Shown here piece by piece: positions 1 through 7,981 of a DNA stretch of 55,589 nt (position 1 is the stretch's first letter; every line of letters starts with the position of its first letter). The notes under the pieces are model-generated. The model saw nothing but the letters and a program-made list of their open reading frames with translations. It was not told the DNA's origin and made no database searches. The translations under genes and the position numbers were made by a program. Source of the DNA: Siculibacillus lacustris (GTDB lineage Bacteria; Pseudomonadota; Alphaproteobacteria; Rhizobiales; Ancalomicrobiaceae); assembly GCF_004328075.1 (NCBI RefSeq), contig NZ_SJFN01000031.1, positions 35 to 55,623 of the forward strand, given 5' to 3'.

Positions 1-1
1 G

Positions 2-139
2 ACGACCGCGTTGCTCGACCGGCTCACCCACCACTGCCACATCCTGGAGACAGGGAACGACAGCTTCCGCTTCAAGAACAGTTCGGCGAAAACGGCCAAA
101 CCAACCAGGGAGAAGACGAGGAACTTGACCGCCAACTGA
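2..139 (+). CDS. istB: IS21-family helper ATPase IstB, C-terminal end (partial)
   Basis: The frame reads through [20 protein letters not shown], which is the characteristic C-terminus of IstB, the AAA+ ATPase that activates the IS21 transposase IstA and selects the target. Only about the last 45 residues are present, so the Walker motifs cannot be seen. The tail after the conserved block is polar and basic. The start lies beyond the left edge. The stop is TGA at 137-139, 21 bases before the first terminal repeat, as expected for the gene layout of an IS21 right end. Confidence 0.88.
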   Translation, partial: TTALLDRLTHHCHILETGNDSFRFKNSSAKTAKPTREKTRNLTAN

Positions 140-160
140 CCAACCGACCATCATCAAGGC

Positions 161-210
161 GGGTCAGTTCTCAGTGGAAAGCCTGGGTCAGTTCTCCGCG
201 GAAATCAACA
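161..210. repeat. IS21 terminal repeats (two copies)
   Basis: Two direct copies of GGGTCAGTTCTCNNNGGAAA lie at 161-180 (core AGT) and 185-204 (core CGC), followed by TCAACA up to base 210. Multiple short terminal repeats inside each end are a hallmark of IS21 elements, where they bind the transposase. The outer copy ending in CA marks the IS boundary. Confidence 0.8.
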
Positions 211-487
211 TCCAGCGGATGTCGGTGTTGCGCGCCTCGCCGATTTCCACGCCGATCCGGGTGATTTCGCCGTCGTAGGTCTCGGGGCGACGGCCGTCGG
301 CCGGCTCGAACAGGCAGCGCAGGGTGCGGTTCGAACCGGCCAGGAAGTTGTCGCCGGTGGCGACGCGACACCGGAGGACTCCGATCTCGACCCTCTCCGG
401 TGCCGCGAGCGCCGGCAGGCTCACGAGCCCGAACCCGCTCGCCACGCCGAGGGCGGCGGCGAGACGACGGGCGGCGATCTTGATCAT
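188..487 (-). pseudogene. DUF992 exported protein, 3' end removed by IS insertion
   Basis: The frame starts at the ATG at 487 behind GGAGAAT and encodes a clear signal peptide (MIKIAARRLAAALGVASGFG...LPALAA), then VEIGVLRCRV and LRCLFEPADG. These are the paired-cysteine signature of DUF992, a small periplasmic family of unknown function common in Rhizobiales. Family members are usually around 150-165 residues. Here the native sequence stops after ...DIRW, where the IS21 end begins at base 210, and seven residues (MLISAEN) come from IS sequence before the stop at 188. The missing part is the C-terminal third. It is divergent from the IS and on the same strand as the upstream aminotransferase (172-base gap). 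It is probably non-functional, though a truncated exported product could still be made. Confidence 0.82.
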
Positions 488-659
488 GGAATTCTCCTCG
501 TCGGACGGGCGGCCGCCGCCGGGCCGGACCGTGATTCGGCCGGCACACGGGGGCGGACTTCGATCCCGGCCTCCTCGGCAACGCGGCAGGGCCCGGAACG
601 TTCCCGTCCCGAGCCCCTTTATTTTCAAGATCTTTCCACGTCGTCGCGCGGACGCCCGC

Positions 660-2225
<1,566 letters not shown>

Positions 2226-2480
2226 GTGAACATCTCCCGAATCGAGCAGCGCGTGCTCCACGTGCTCGCTCAGGGCGGACGCATCCGCCATCTCCGCGAC
2301 GGCGCCCATGTCGTCGCCGTCGACTGCTTCGATCGTGACGACCGCCGTCTCGCCGACTGCGACCTCGCCACCTTCCAGGCGCTGCGCCGCAAGGGCCTCG
2401 TCGCCTCGTGCGGCGGCGCGCCCTACGTGATCTCGGCCCGCGGCCGCCGCAGCGTCCGCGCCCAGGCCGACAATCGCTGA
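2226..2480 (+). CDS. YjhX-family (UPF0386) protein
   Basis: This 84-residue protein begins VNISRIEQRVLHVLAQGG and ends VRAQADNR, matching the UPF0386/YjhX family from end to end (usual length about 85). The GTG start at 2226 is chosen because family members begin MNLSR/MNISR. The longer in-frame extension upstream is not conserved-looking. In E. coli, YjhX has been proposed as a toxin paired with the acetyltransferase-like YjhQ. Here no GNAT gene is adjacent: upstream is aatA (divergent) and downstream a convergent tetR. The protein has a small winged-helix-like pattern with two CG/DC cysteine spots. The family assignment is firm, but toxicity is not shown by the sequence. Confidence 0.82.
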   Translation: MNISRIEQRVLHVLAQGGRIRHLRDGAHVVAVDCFDRDDRRLADCDLATFQALRRKGLVASCGGAPYVISARGRRSVRAQADNR

Positions 2481-2493
2481 CGGCTCCGAAACA

Positions 2494-2520
2494 GGGCGTC
2501 GACGGTCATCGCCGACGCCC
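2494..2520. terminator. Hairpin between convergent yjhX-like and tetR genes
   Basis: A perfect 8-bp stem, GGGCGTCG (2494-2501) with CGACGCCC (2513-2520), and an 11-base loop lies in the 85-base gap between two convergent stops. There is no strong T-run on either side, so its efficiency is uncertain. Confidence 0.4.
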
Positions 2521-2565
2521 CGATTTCACCGCGGTAGCGGTCACAGATCGCGAAGGCACTGAGGG

Positions 2566-3156
2566 TCAGTCCGGCCGCGCCCGCAGCCCGGCGATCACCA
2601 GGCGCCACACCCCCTCGAAGGCGGCGTCGTTCTCCGGCGTGCCCCATTCGCCGGCATGGGCGGGATTGTGGAACCGCGACGTGGCGTCCAGCACCGCCGC
2701 GGCCAACGCCGCCGGATCGCCGGGGGCGAACCGGCCCTCGGCGATGCCCTCGGCGACGATCGCCGCGATCTGGTCGATCAACTCGGCGACATGGGCGGCG
2801 ACCACCTCGCGGGTTTCCGCGACGATCGCCCCGTAGGTGGTGAACACCTCGGGATCGTCGAGGACCTTCGCCCGCTTGATCTCCCGCAGCGCGTCGAACC
2901 ACGCCCGCAGCTTGACGTCGGCCGGCCCCGGCGCGGCGACCACGACGCGAAGCGGCGTGACCACCCGATGCAGCCAGGCCGCCACCACCGCGTCGCGCAG
3001 CGCCGCCTTGGACGGGAAGTGGCGATAGATGCTGCCGTGGCTGACCCCCAGGGCGCGGGCCACATCGACCACCGTCGCCTTGGCCGGCCCATAGCGGCGC
3101 AACACGTCCTCGGCCGTGTCCAGGATCATCTGCGCCGTCAGGGTCTGTTCGGTCAT
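2566..3156 (-). CDS. TetR-family transcriptional repressor
   Basis: This 196-residue regulator has an N-terminal TetR helix-turn-helix at about residues 8-55 (VVDVARALGVSHGSIYRHF) and a C-terminal ligand/dimer domain resembling the TetR_C type found in YbiH- or AefR-like regulators. It lies 24 bases downstream of the aldo/keto reductase gene on the same strand, so the two are probably co-transcribed. A perfect palindrome sits over the promoter of that gene (4233-4258) and is the obvious operator, implying autoregulation. The inducer cannot be predicted. By context it may be a substrate of the reductase or a related electrophile. Confidence 0.9.
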   Translation of the reverse strand: MTEQTLTAQMILDTAEDVLRRYGPAKATVVDVARALGVSHGSIYRHFPSKAALRDAVVAAWLHRVVTPLRVVVAAPGPADVKLRAWFDALREIKRAKVLDDPEVFTTYGAIVAETREVVAAHVAELIDQIAAIVAEGIAEGRFAPGDPAALAAAVLDATSRFHNPAHAGEWGTPENDAAFEGVWRLVIAGLRARPD

Positions 3157-3180
3157 CGCGTCCTCACCGGACGCCGGCGC

Positions 3181-4191
3181 TCACCCGGCGCCGGTCGTCC
3201 GCTCGCTGTCGAGATGGGCCATCATCGCCGTCGGGTAGCGGTCGCCCGCCGCGGCCCCCGGCGGCACCGCCCGTTCGATGGCCGCGAAGTCTTCCGCCGT
3301 CAAGACCACGTCGAAGGCGCCGAGCGCTTCGTCGAGCCGATCGCGCCGCCGCGCGCCGACCAGCGGCACGATGTCCTCGCCCTGCCCCAGCACCCAGGCG
3401 ATGGCGATCTGGGCGACGCTCGCCCCCTTCTGTTCGGCGATGACCCGCAGCGCCTCGACCAGCGTCAAGTTGCGGTCGAGATTGTCGCCCTGGAAGCGCG
3501 GCGAATGGGTCCGGAAGTCGCCCGCGGCGAAGCCCGCATCCTTCGACCAATGGCCGCCGATCAGACCCCGCGACAGCACCCCGTAGGCGGTGATGCCGAT
3601 CCCCAGCTCACGGCAGGTCGGCAGGATCGCCGCTTCGATACCGCGGGTGAGCAGCCCGTATTCGATCTGCAGATCGACGATCGGATGTACCGCCGCCGCC
3701 CGCCGCAGGGTCGCCGACCCGACCTCGGACAGACCGATGTGGCGCACCCAGCCGGCCTTCACGCAGTCGGCGATCGCTCCGACCGTCTCCTCGACCGGTA
3801 CCTGCGGATCGAGGCGGCCCGCACGATAGATGTCGACGTGGTCGACCCCGAGCCGCTGCAGCGTATAGGCGAGCGCCGTCTTGACCGCCGCCGGCCGCCC
3901 GTCGAAACCGAGCCAGGCGCCGGCCGGGTCGCGCTGCGCCCCGAACTTGACGCTGAGCTGCACCGCGTCGCGATCGACCCCCTTCAGGGCCTCGGCGATC
4001 AGCAACTCGTTGTGGCCCATGCCGTAGAAATCCCCGGTGTCGAGCAGGGTGACGCCGGCCTCGAGCGCCGCATGGAGCGTGGCGATGCTCTCCGCCCGAT
4101 CCGACGGCCCGTAGGCGCCCGACATGCCCATGCAGCCGAGCCCCATCGCCGAGACGATCGGCCCTTCGCTTCCCAGACGACGCGTGTCCAT
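3181..4191 (-). CDS. Aldo/keto reductase
   Basis: This 336-residue NADPH-dependent oxidoreductase of the AKR superfamily is close to the AKR13/YakC type. Of the usual Asp-Tyr-Lys-His tetrad, D51 and Y56 (LLDTGDFYG) and K82 (SVKFGA) are present, but the expected histidine in the strand-4 motif is replaced: the sequence reads VDIYRAGRLDP, placing Gly125 where His is normal. LQIEYGLLTRG and the C-terminal NADP-binding region VPLVGARRRDRLDEAL are intact. It is the first gene of an operon with tetR and is preceded by a TTGACA -35 inside a perfect palindrome. A related subgroup naturally lacks this His, so activity may be retained with altered kinetics. The substrate is unknown. Confidence 0.9.
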   Translation of the reverse strand: MDTRRLGSEGPIVSAMGLGCMGMSGAYGPSDRAESIATLHAALEAGVTLLDTGDFYGMGHNELLIAEALKGVDRDAVQLSVKFGAQRDPAGAWLGFDGRPAAVKTALAYTLQRLGVDHVDIYRAGRLDPQVPVEETVGAIADCVKAGWVRHIGLSEVGSATLRRAAAVHPIVDLQIEYGLLTRGIEAAILPTCRELGIGITAYGVLSRGLIGGHWSKDAGFAAGDFRTHSPRFQGDNLDRNLTLVEALRVIAEQKGASVAQIAIAWVLGQGEDIVPLVGARRRDRLDEALGAFDVVLTAEDFAAIERAVPPGAAAGDRYPTAMMAHLDSERTTGAG

Positions 4192-4232
4192 GACGGCTCC
4201 CTCCGTTGTGTGAGGAGCACAATGAAATATGC

Positions 4233-4258
4233 ACTGACAGATGTCAATATCTGTCAGT
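4233..4258 (-). promoter_or_regulatory. Operator palindrome over the AKR-tetR promoter
   Basis: ACTGACAGAT (4233-4242), a 6-base spacer and ATCTGTCAGT (4249-4258) form a perfect 10-bp inverted repeat, 42 bases upstream of the reductase start. On the minus strand the spacer and flanks contain TTGACA (4242-4247), a consensus -35, with a poor -10 (CATTGT) 17 bases on. Size, symmetry and position fit a TetR dimer (or dimer pair) site that would block RNA polymerase. Confidence 0.75.
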
Positions 4259-4388
4259 ACGATTTACGCCAGAGCACTCGCTCGCCGCAACTCCGCGGCG
4301 AGCGGCCCGCACCGCGGCGAGCGGCCCGCGCCCCGGCGCCTCCGCTCGGCACCCGCGCCGCCGGTCACGCCGGGACCGCACTGCCGGC

Positions 4389-4652
4389 TCAGCCGTGGCG
4401 CAGCTTCTGCGCCAGGATCACCAGATTGAGCATCAGGGTCAGGACGTTGGCGACGATGATCGGCCAACTGCCGATCAGAATCCCATAGATCAGCCACAGA
4501 ATCAGCCCGCCGACGAACACCGAGAAGGTCGCCAGCGACAGCGACGCGGTGTCCCGCGTCCGGATCGACCGGATCGTCTGCGGCAGCCAGCACAGCGTCG
4601 TGAACAGGGCCGCGCAACTGCCCAGAAGCTCCACGTAGAGAGGTTGACCCAT
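4389..4652 (-). CDS. SemiSWEET / PQ-loop small membrane transporter
   Basis: This 87-residue protein has three predicted transmembrane helices (about residues 8-24, 40-58 and 63-82) and the PQ-loop motif CWLPQTIRSIRTRDTASLS in the first helix and following loop. That is the SemiSWEET signature. SemiSWEETs dimerise to form a 6-helix alternating-access pore for sugars such as sucrose or glucose. Bacterial members are usually 85-100 residues, so this is full length from the ATG at 4652. It lies alone between the AKR operon and a divergent DUF3775 gene. Substrate is not predictable. Confidence 0.88.
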   Translation of the reverse strand: MGQPLYVELLGSCAALFTTLCWLPQTIRSIRTRDTASLSLATFSVFVGGLILWLIYGILIGSWPIIVANVLTLMLNLVILAQKLRHG

Positions 4653-4987
4653 CGCGACCACCCGTTCCGGAAGACCATGCCCGCACCGTCGGCGATCGGA
4701 GCGACCCCGACGCGACTCCGATCGATCGGGTCTCCGCGAGGGAAGGCCGACAATACGGCGAAGGCGAGGGCCGTCCCACCCCGCATCGCGCCCTGCGACA
4801 CGACGGCAGCAGCGCTTTCCCGGGTCGTCGACCGCGACGTCGCCGATCGCCCGCCGCCGTCGGCCTATGCGACCAAAGCCGGGCCGTCGCAGCCGCGCGG
4901 TTTGATCCCGCGCAAGGCCCTGGGGCGCGCTTCGTTCCATGATGTTGCGACCCGCCGGACGAAATCCCGTCGGCGATGGAGGTCGAA
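4653..4987. other. Divergent intergenic region, no gene seen
   Basis: These 335 bases lie between the divergent SemiSWEET and DUF3775 genes. Open frames crossing it have arginine-rich, low-conservation translations typical of GC shadows. No convincing promoter pair, riboswitch or RNA gene was recognised. A ribosome-binding GGAGG at 4978-4982 fixes the DUF3775 start. Confidence 0.4.
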
Positions 4988-5368
4988 ATGGAGATCGCGG
5001 TCGAAAAGGTCCACGAACTCGTCGAGTATTTCCGCTTCCTCGACGCCAAGAGCGGCGACGGCGACATCGAAGGTGAGGAAGAAGGCAGCCGCTCGCCTTC
5101 CGGTCATCTCTTCGAAGACGGCGCCGACGACGGCACCGAAGACCAGATCCGCGGCGTCATCGAAGGACTGAACGTCGACGAGAAATCCGACCTGGTCGCC
5201 CTGATGTGGATCGGCCGCGGCGACTTCGAAGCCAAGGAATGGCCGGTCGCCGTCCGCCGCGCCCAGGAACGCTCGATCCGCAACACCGCCCGCTATCTGA
5301 TGGGCATTCCCAACGTCGGCGACCTGATCGAAGAGGGCCTCGCCGCGATCGAAGCCTTCGATCGCTGA
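4988..5368 (+). CDS. DUF3775 domain protein
   Basis: This 126-residue cytosolic protein belongs to DUF3775, a family of unknown function frequent in alphaproteobacteria. Recognisable parts are the N-terminal helix IAVEKVHELVEYFRFLDAK, a central acidic linker, the block IRGVIEGLNVDEKSDLVALMWIGRGDF, and the C-terminal NTARYLMGIPNVGDLIEEGLAAI. The ATG at 4988 is preferred over the one at 4976 because GGAGG lies 5 bases before it. No cofactor motif, signal peptide or membrane segment is visible. It is convergent with the downstream MBL-fold gene. Confidence 0.82.
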   Translation: MEIAVEKVHELVEYFRFLDAKSGDGDIEGEEEGSRSPSGHLFEDGADDGTEDQIRGVIEGLNVDEKSDLVALMWIGRGDFEAKEWPVAVRRAQERSIRNTARYLMGIPNVGDLIEEGLAAIEAFDR

Positions 5369-5387
5369 GCCACCGGCCGGTTCGATC

Positions 5388-6068
5388 TCAGTCTTCGACC
5401 AGGAAGGGATTGCTCGCCCGCTCCGCCCCGAAGGTGCTGGTCGGGCCGTGGCCCGGTAGGAAGCCGACGTCGTCGCCGAGCGGCAGCAATTTGTCGGTGA
5501 TCGAGGCGATCAGATCGGCGTGATTGCCGCGCGGCAGGTCGGTGCGGCCGATCGAACCGGCGAACAGCACGTCGCCGACGATCGCGAATCGCGCCTCGCG
5601 CTGGAAGAACACGACGCTGCCCGGCGAATGGCCCGGGCAATGGATCACCTCGAAGGCGATGTCGCCGACCTCGACCCGGTCGCCGTCGTCGAGCCAGCGA
5701 TCCGACGCCACCGCCTTGAGGCCCGGCACGCCCCAGCGCGCCCCCGATTCGGGGATCCGCTCGAGCAGGAACGAATCGTCGCGGTGCGGTCCCTCGATCG
5801 GCACCGGCCGGCCGTATTCGCGTTCGAGCAGCACCTTCAGGTCGGCCGCGCCGCCGGCGTGGTCGAAATGGCCGTGGGTCAGCAGGATCCGCTCGACGGT
5901 CACGCCGAGATCGCCGATCGCCCGCCGAATCGTCGCGACGTCGCCGCCGGGATCGGTCACCGCGCCGCGGTGGGTCACTTCGTCGAAGATCACCGCACAG
6001 TTCTGTTCGAGCGGCGTCACCGGCACCACGGCGAGCCGCAGGCGGGGTTCGGGAGCGGAGTCGGGCAT
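5388..6068 (-). CDS. MBL-fold metallo-hydrolase, glyoxalase II-like (YcbL type)
   Basis: This 226-residue cytosolic protein carries the metallo-beta-lactamase metal motif THGHFDH (H65, H67, D69, H70), followed by the CPGHSPGS histidine, the GDVLFAGSIGRTDLP aspartate and the FLPGHGPTS histidine. These are all the dinuclear-metal ligands of the glyoxalase II-like subfamily. The motif SIGRTDLP is typical of YcbL/GloC-like hydrolases that cleave S-lactoylglutathione or similar thioesters. The ATG at 6068 is chosen over a longer arginine-rich extension. It is convergent with DUF3775 and divergent from the DM13 gene. Substrate is inferred only from the family. Confidence 0.9.
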   Translation of the reverse strand: MPDSAPEPRLRLAVVPVTPLEQNCAVIFDEVTHRGAVTDPGGDVATIRRAIGDLGVTVERILLTHGHFDHAGGAADLKVLLEREYGRPVPIEGPHRDDSFLLERIPESGARWGVPGLKAVASDRWLDDGDRVEVGDIAFEVIHCPGHSPGSVVFFQREARFAIVGDVLFAGSIGRTDLPRGNHADLIASITDKLLPLGDDVGFLPGHGPTSTFGAERASNPFLVED

Positions 6069-6259
6069 GAGATCCTCGTGATCGCCCCGCCGCGGTCGAT
6101 CCGACCGTCGTGCGGGGACAGATTCGTCGCCGGAGCTTCCCGAGCGTCGGGAAGGGACTCGCAAGGCGACCCGGGAACGATTATGTCGTAGCCTGTCGAC
6201 CCCGTCGAGATCAGCGGTCCGCCGCGTCGGACGACGGGCCGTGAGCTGGAGAGACGTCG

Positions 6260-6886
6260 ATGCGCGCGACCACCCTGGCGGTCATCGCCGTCTTGACCGC
6301 TGCCGCCGCCCTCGCCGGCAATCTGCTGCCGAACGACCCCGGCGCGTCCGTCCGCGACTGGGCGATCGGCCCCTCCTCCGCCGCCGCGCTGCCCGACGCC
6401 GACGACGAGCCGACGGTCGTGCCCGGCCCGATGCGGGCCGCCGACGGCGGCGTCCTGCCCGCCCTCCCCGCCGCCCGCCGCGCGCCGCCGCCGCCGCGCG
6501 CCGAACCGGCGGTCAAGCCGCCGCCGCGCGCCGTGCTCGCCTGGGAGGGCCGCTTCCGCCCGAGCCGCCCGCAGGACGCCGACGCCGGTGCCGGCCGCGC
6601 CCTGGTGCGCCTGCCGGCCCGCGAATTGTCCTTCGCCGACTTCACCGTCGCCGATCTGCCCGACCTCGAAGTGTGGCTGGTCGCCGCCGATCGCGTCGCT
6701 TCCGCCGACGATGCGCTGGGCGCCAAACGCGTCTCGCTCGGCCGCCTGAAGAAGCCGCGCGGCAACCAGACCTATCGATTGCCGCCGGAAATCGACGTGT
6801 CGGTCTATCGCAGCGTCATCGTCTGGTCGCGACGCGAACGCGCCCCCCACGTCACCGCCCTGCTGGTGCCCCAGCGCACCCCCTGA
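6260..6886 (+). CDS. Exported DM13-domain protein
   Basis: This 208-residue protein has an N-terminal signal or anchor (MRATTLAVIAVLTAAAALA), a proline-rich linker at about residues 50-95, and a C-terminal DM13 domain at about 105-205. The domain is recognised by LSFADFTVADLPDLEVWLVA, then the LGRLKKPRGNQTYRLPPEI and YRSVIVWSRR blocks. DM13 domains are small beta-sandwich modules predicted to act in electron transfer or redox at cell surfaces. The usual conserved cysteine in the final 'viWC' block is serine here (VIVWSRR), so a redox role is doubtful. It is a monocistronic unit between a divergent MBL hydrolase and the cold-shock gene. Confidence 0.8.
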   Translation: MRATTLAVIAVLTAAAALAGNLLPNDPGASVRDWAIGPSSAAALPDADDEPTVVPGPMRAADGGVLPALPAARRAPPPPRAEPAVKPPPRAVLAWEGRFRPSRPQDADAGAGRALVRLPARELSFADFTVADLPDLEVWLVAADRVASADDALGAKRVSLGRLKKPRGNQTYRLPPEIDVSVYRSVIVWSRRERAPHVTALLVPQRTP

Positions 6887-6935
6887 CGGGCCGTCGGAGG
6901 GCGCGCCCGGGCGACCTCACGTCCGGGCATCGCAC

Positions 6936-6964
6936 TTGCCCTTTTGCGGCATTTCGTCCATAAA
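6936..6964 (+). promoter_or_regulatory. Candidate promoter of the FGG cold-shock gene
   Basis: TTGCCC (6936-6941), a 17-base spacer and CATAAA (6959-6964) fit the alphaproteobacterial sigma70-like pattern. Transcription would begin near 6971 and leave an untranslated leader of about 210 bases before the start codon at 7182, comparable to the long leaders of cspA-type mRNAs. Confidence 0.5.
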
Positions 6965-7181
6965 TCGAAGAGGCGGCGGTTCGGAACTGGGCGAGACGGT
7001 CGGCGCGACCGGTTCCCTCGGCGGGTGGTATTCTTCGTGAAACCCTCGGTCGACGGGAAAAACAGCGCATATCATGTCCCGACGTGTAACGTGACTGCCT
7101 GGTCTTTCGCCCCCGTGTCGATCACGGCGACGGGGCGAAGTGTCGTGCAACGGGGCAGACCCCCGCGGGAAAGGACTTGGA

Positions 7182-7805
7182 ATGAGGGATCGTGGTTTCG
7201 GCGGCGGACGTGGCGGCGACCGCGGCGGTTTCGGACGTGAGCGCGGCGGCTTCGGCGGCCGCGACGAGGGTTTCGGCGGCGGCGGTGGCGACCGTGGCGG
7301 CTTCGGCGGCGGTGGTGATCGCGATCGCGGCGGATTCGGTGGCGGGCGGACCGGCGGTTTCGGCGGCGGCGACCGTGGTGGTTTCGGTGGTGGTGATCGC
7401 GGCTTCGGCGGCGCTCCGGCCGGCGGCGGCGATCGTGGCGGCTTCCGTCCGCGGCGCCCCTTCGGTGAAGACGGCGGCGGCTTCGGCGGCGGCGCCGAGG
7501 CCGGCGGCTTCGCGCCCCGGACTCCGCGTCCGACCGTGGAACGCGGCCCGCGCCAGAACGGCACCGTGAAGTTCTTCAATGCCGAGAAGGGCTACGGCTT
7601 CATCACCCCCGACGAGGGCGGCGCCGACGTGTTCGTGCACGTCAGTGCGGTCGAGCGCTCCGGCCTCGGCACCCTCGACAAGGGTCAGAAGGTGTCCTTC
7701 GAGACCGAGCCGGACAAGCGCGGCAAGGGCCCCAAGGCGGTCAACCTGCAGCCGCTCGAAGGCTCGCCGGAAGCCGAAGGCTTCGTGGTTCCCGACGAGG
7801 ATTGA
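7182..7805 (+). CDS. Cold-shock domain protein with long FGG/RGG-rich N-terminus
   Basis: The protein is 207 residues. Residues 1 to about 110 are almost entirely Gly, Phe, Arg and Asp, with about eleven FG dipeptides and seven RGG triplets. A Pro/Arg linker follows, and then a canonical cold-shock domain at about 125-190 with RNP1 (KGYGFI) and RNP2 (VFVHV). The tail is acidic. CSDs bind single-stranded RNA/DNA and melt structure. RGG/FG stretches are disordered, RNA-binding and condensation-prone in other proteins. Ordinary bacterial Csp proteins are about 70 residues. The ATG at 7182 (AAAGGA just upstream) is preferred to 7140. A long leader and a strong terminator frame it as a single-gene unit. 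Confidence 0.92.
   Translation: MRDRGFGGGRGGDRGGFGRERGGFGGRDEGFGGGGGDRGGFGGGGDRDRGGFGGGRTGGFGGGDRGGFGGGDRGFGGAPAGGGDRGGFRPRRPFGEDGGGFGGGAEAGGFAPRTPRPTVERGPRQNGTVKFFNAEKGYGFITPDEGGADVFVHVSAVERSGLGTLDKGQKVSFETEPDKRGKGPKAVNLQPLEGSPEAEGFVVPDED
7194..7500 (+). repeat. Low-complexity GGC/TTC-rich coding repeat
   Basis: This stretch encodes irregular repeats of the type [14 protein letters not shown]. It is built mostly of GGC, GGT, TTC/TTT, CGT/CGC and GAC codons. Codon choice varies between copies, so it is a protein-level repeat rather than a recent DNA duplication. Confidence 0.85.
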
Positions 7806-7892
7806 GACACCAGCGGCCCTTCCGGGGGACGCGACCGGCCATCGACGGTGCGCGGACGACCTCGTCGTCGCCCGCCCGATGGAGACACACCG

Positions 7893-7924
7893 AACCCTCC
7901 CGCCCTCGGTCGGGGGGGTTTTTT
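7893..7924 (+). terminator. Intrinsic terminator after the FGG cold-shock gene
   Basis: A 10-bp stem (7893-7902 with 7911-7920, one G-U pair), an 8-base loop and a run of six T residues at 7919-7924 form a textbook rho-independent terminator 87 bases after the stop codon. Confidence 0.9.
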
Positions 7925-7981
7925 CTTGGCGCGCGCACCGCCGAGAGCCGCCGCGGGCGCCCCGCCGACGAGGATCCGACC

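Larger units (their letters stand above)
1..210 (+). mobile_element. IS21-family insertion sequence, right end
   Basis: This is the 3' end of an insertion sequence entering from the left edge. It holds the end of the IstB helper-ATPase gene and, after the stop codon, two copies of a 20-bp terminal repeat of the IS21 type. The element appears to finish at base 210 with the dinucleotide CA, matching the TG...CA ends known for this family. From base 211 the sequence is the interrupted DUF992 gene. The rest of the element, including IstA, is outside the window. Confidence 0.85.

Noticed and set aside
7194-7500. Possible CRISPR or tandem DNA repeat in the FGG region
   Set aside because: Repeats are irregular, in frame, and differ in codons. 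There are no spacers of constant length.
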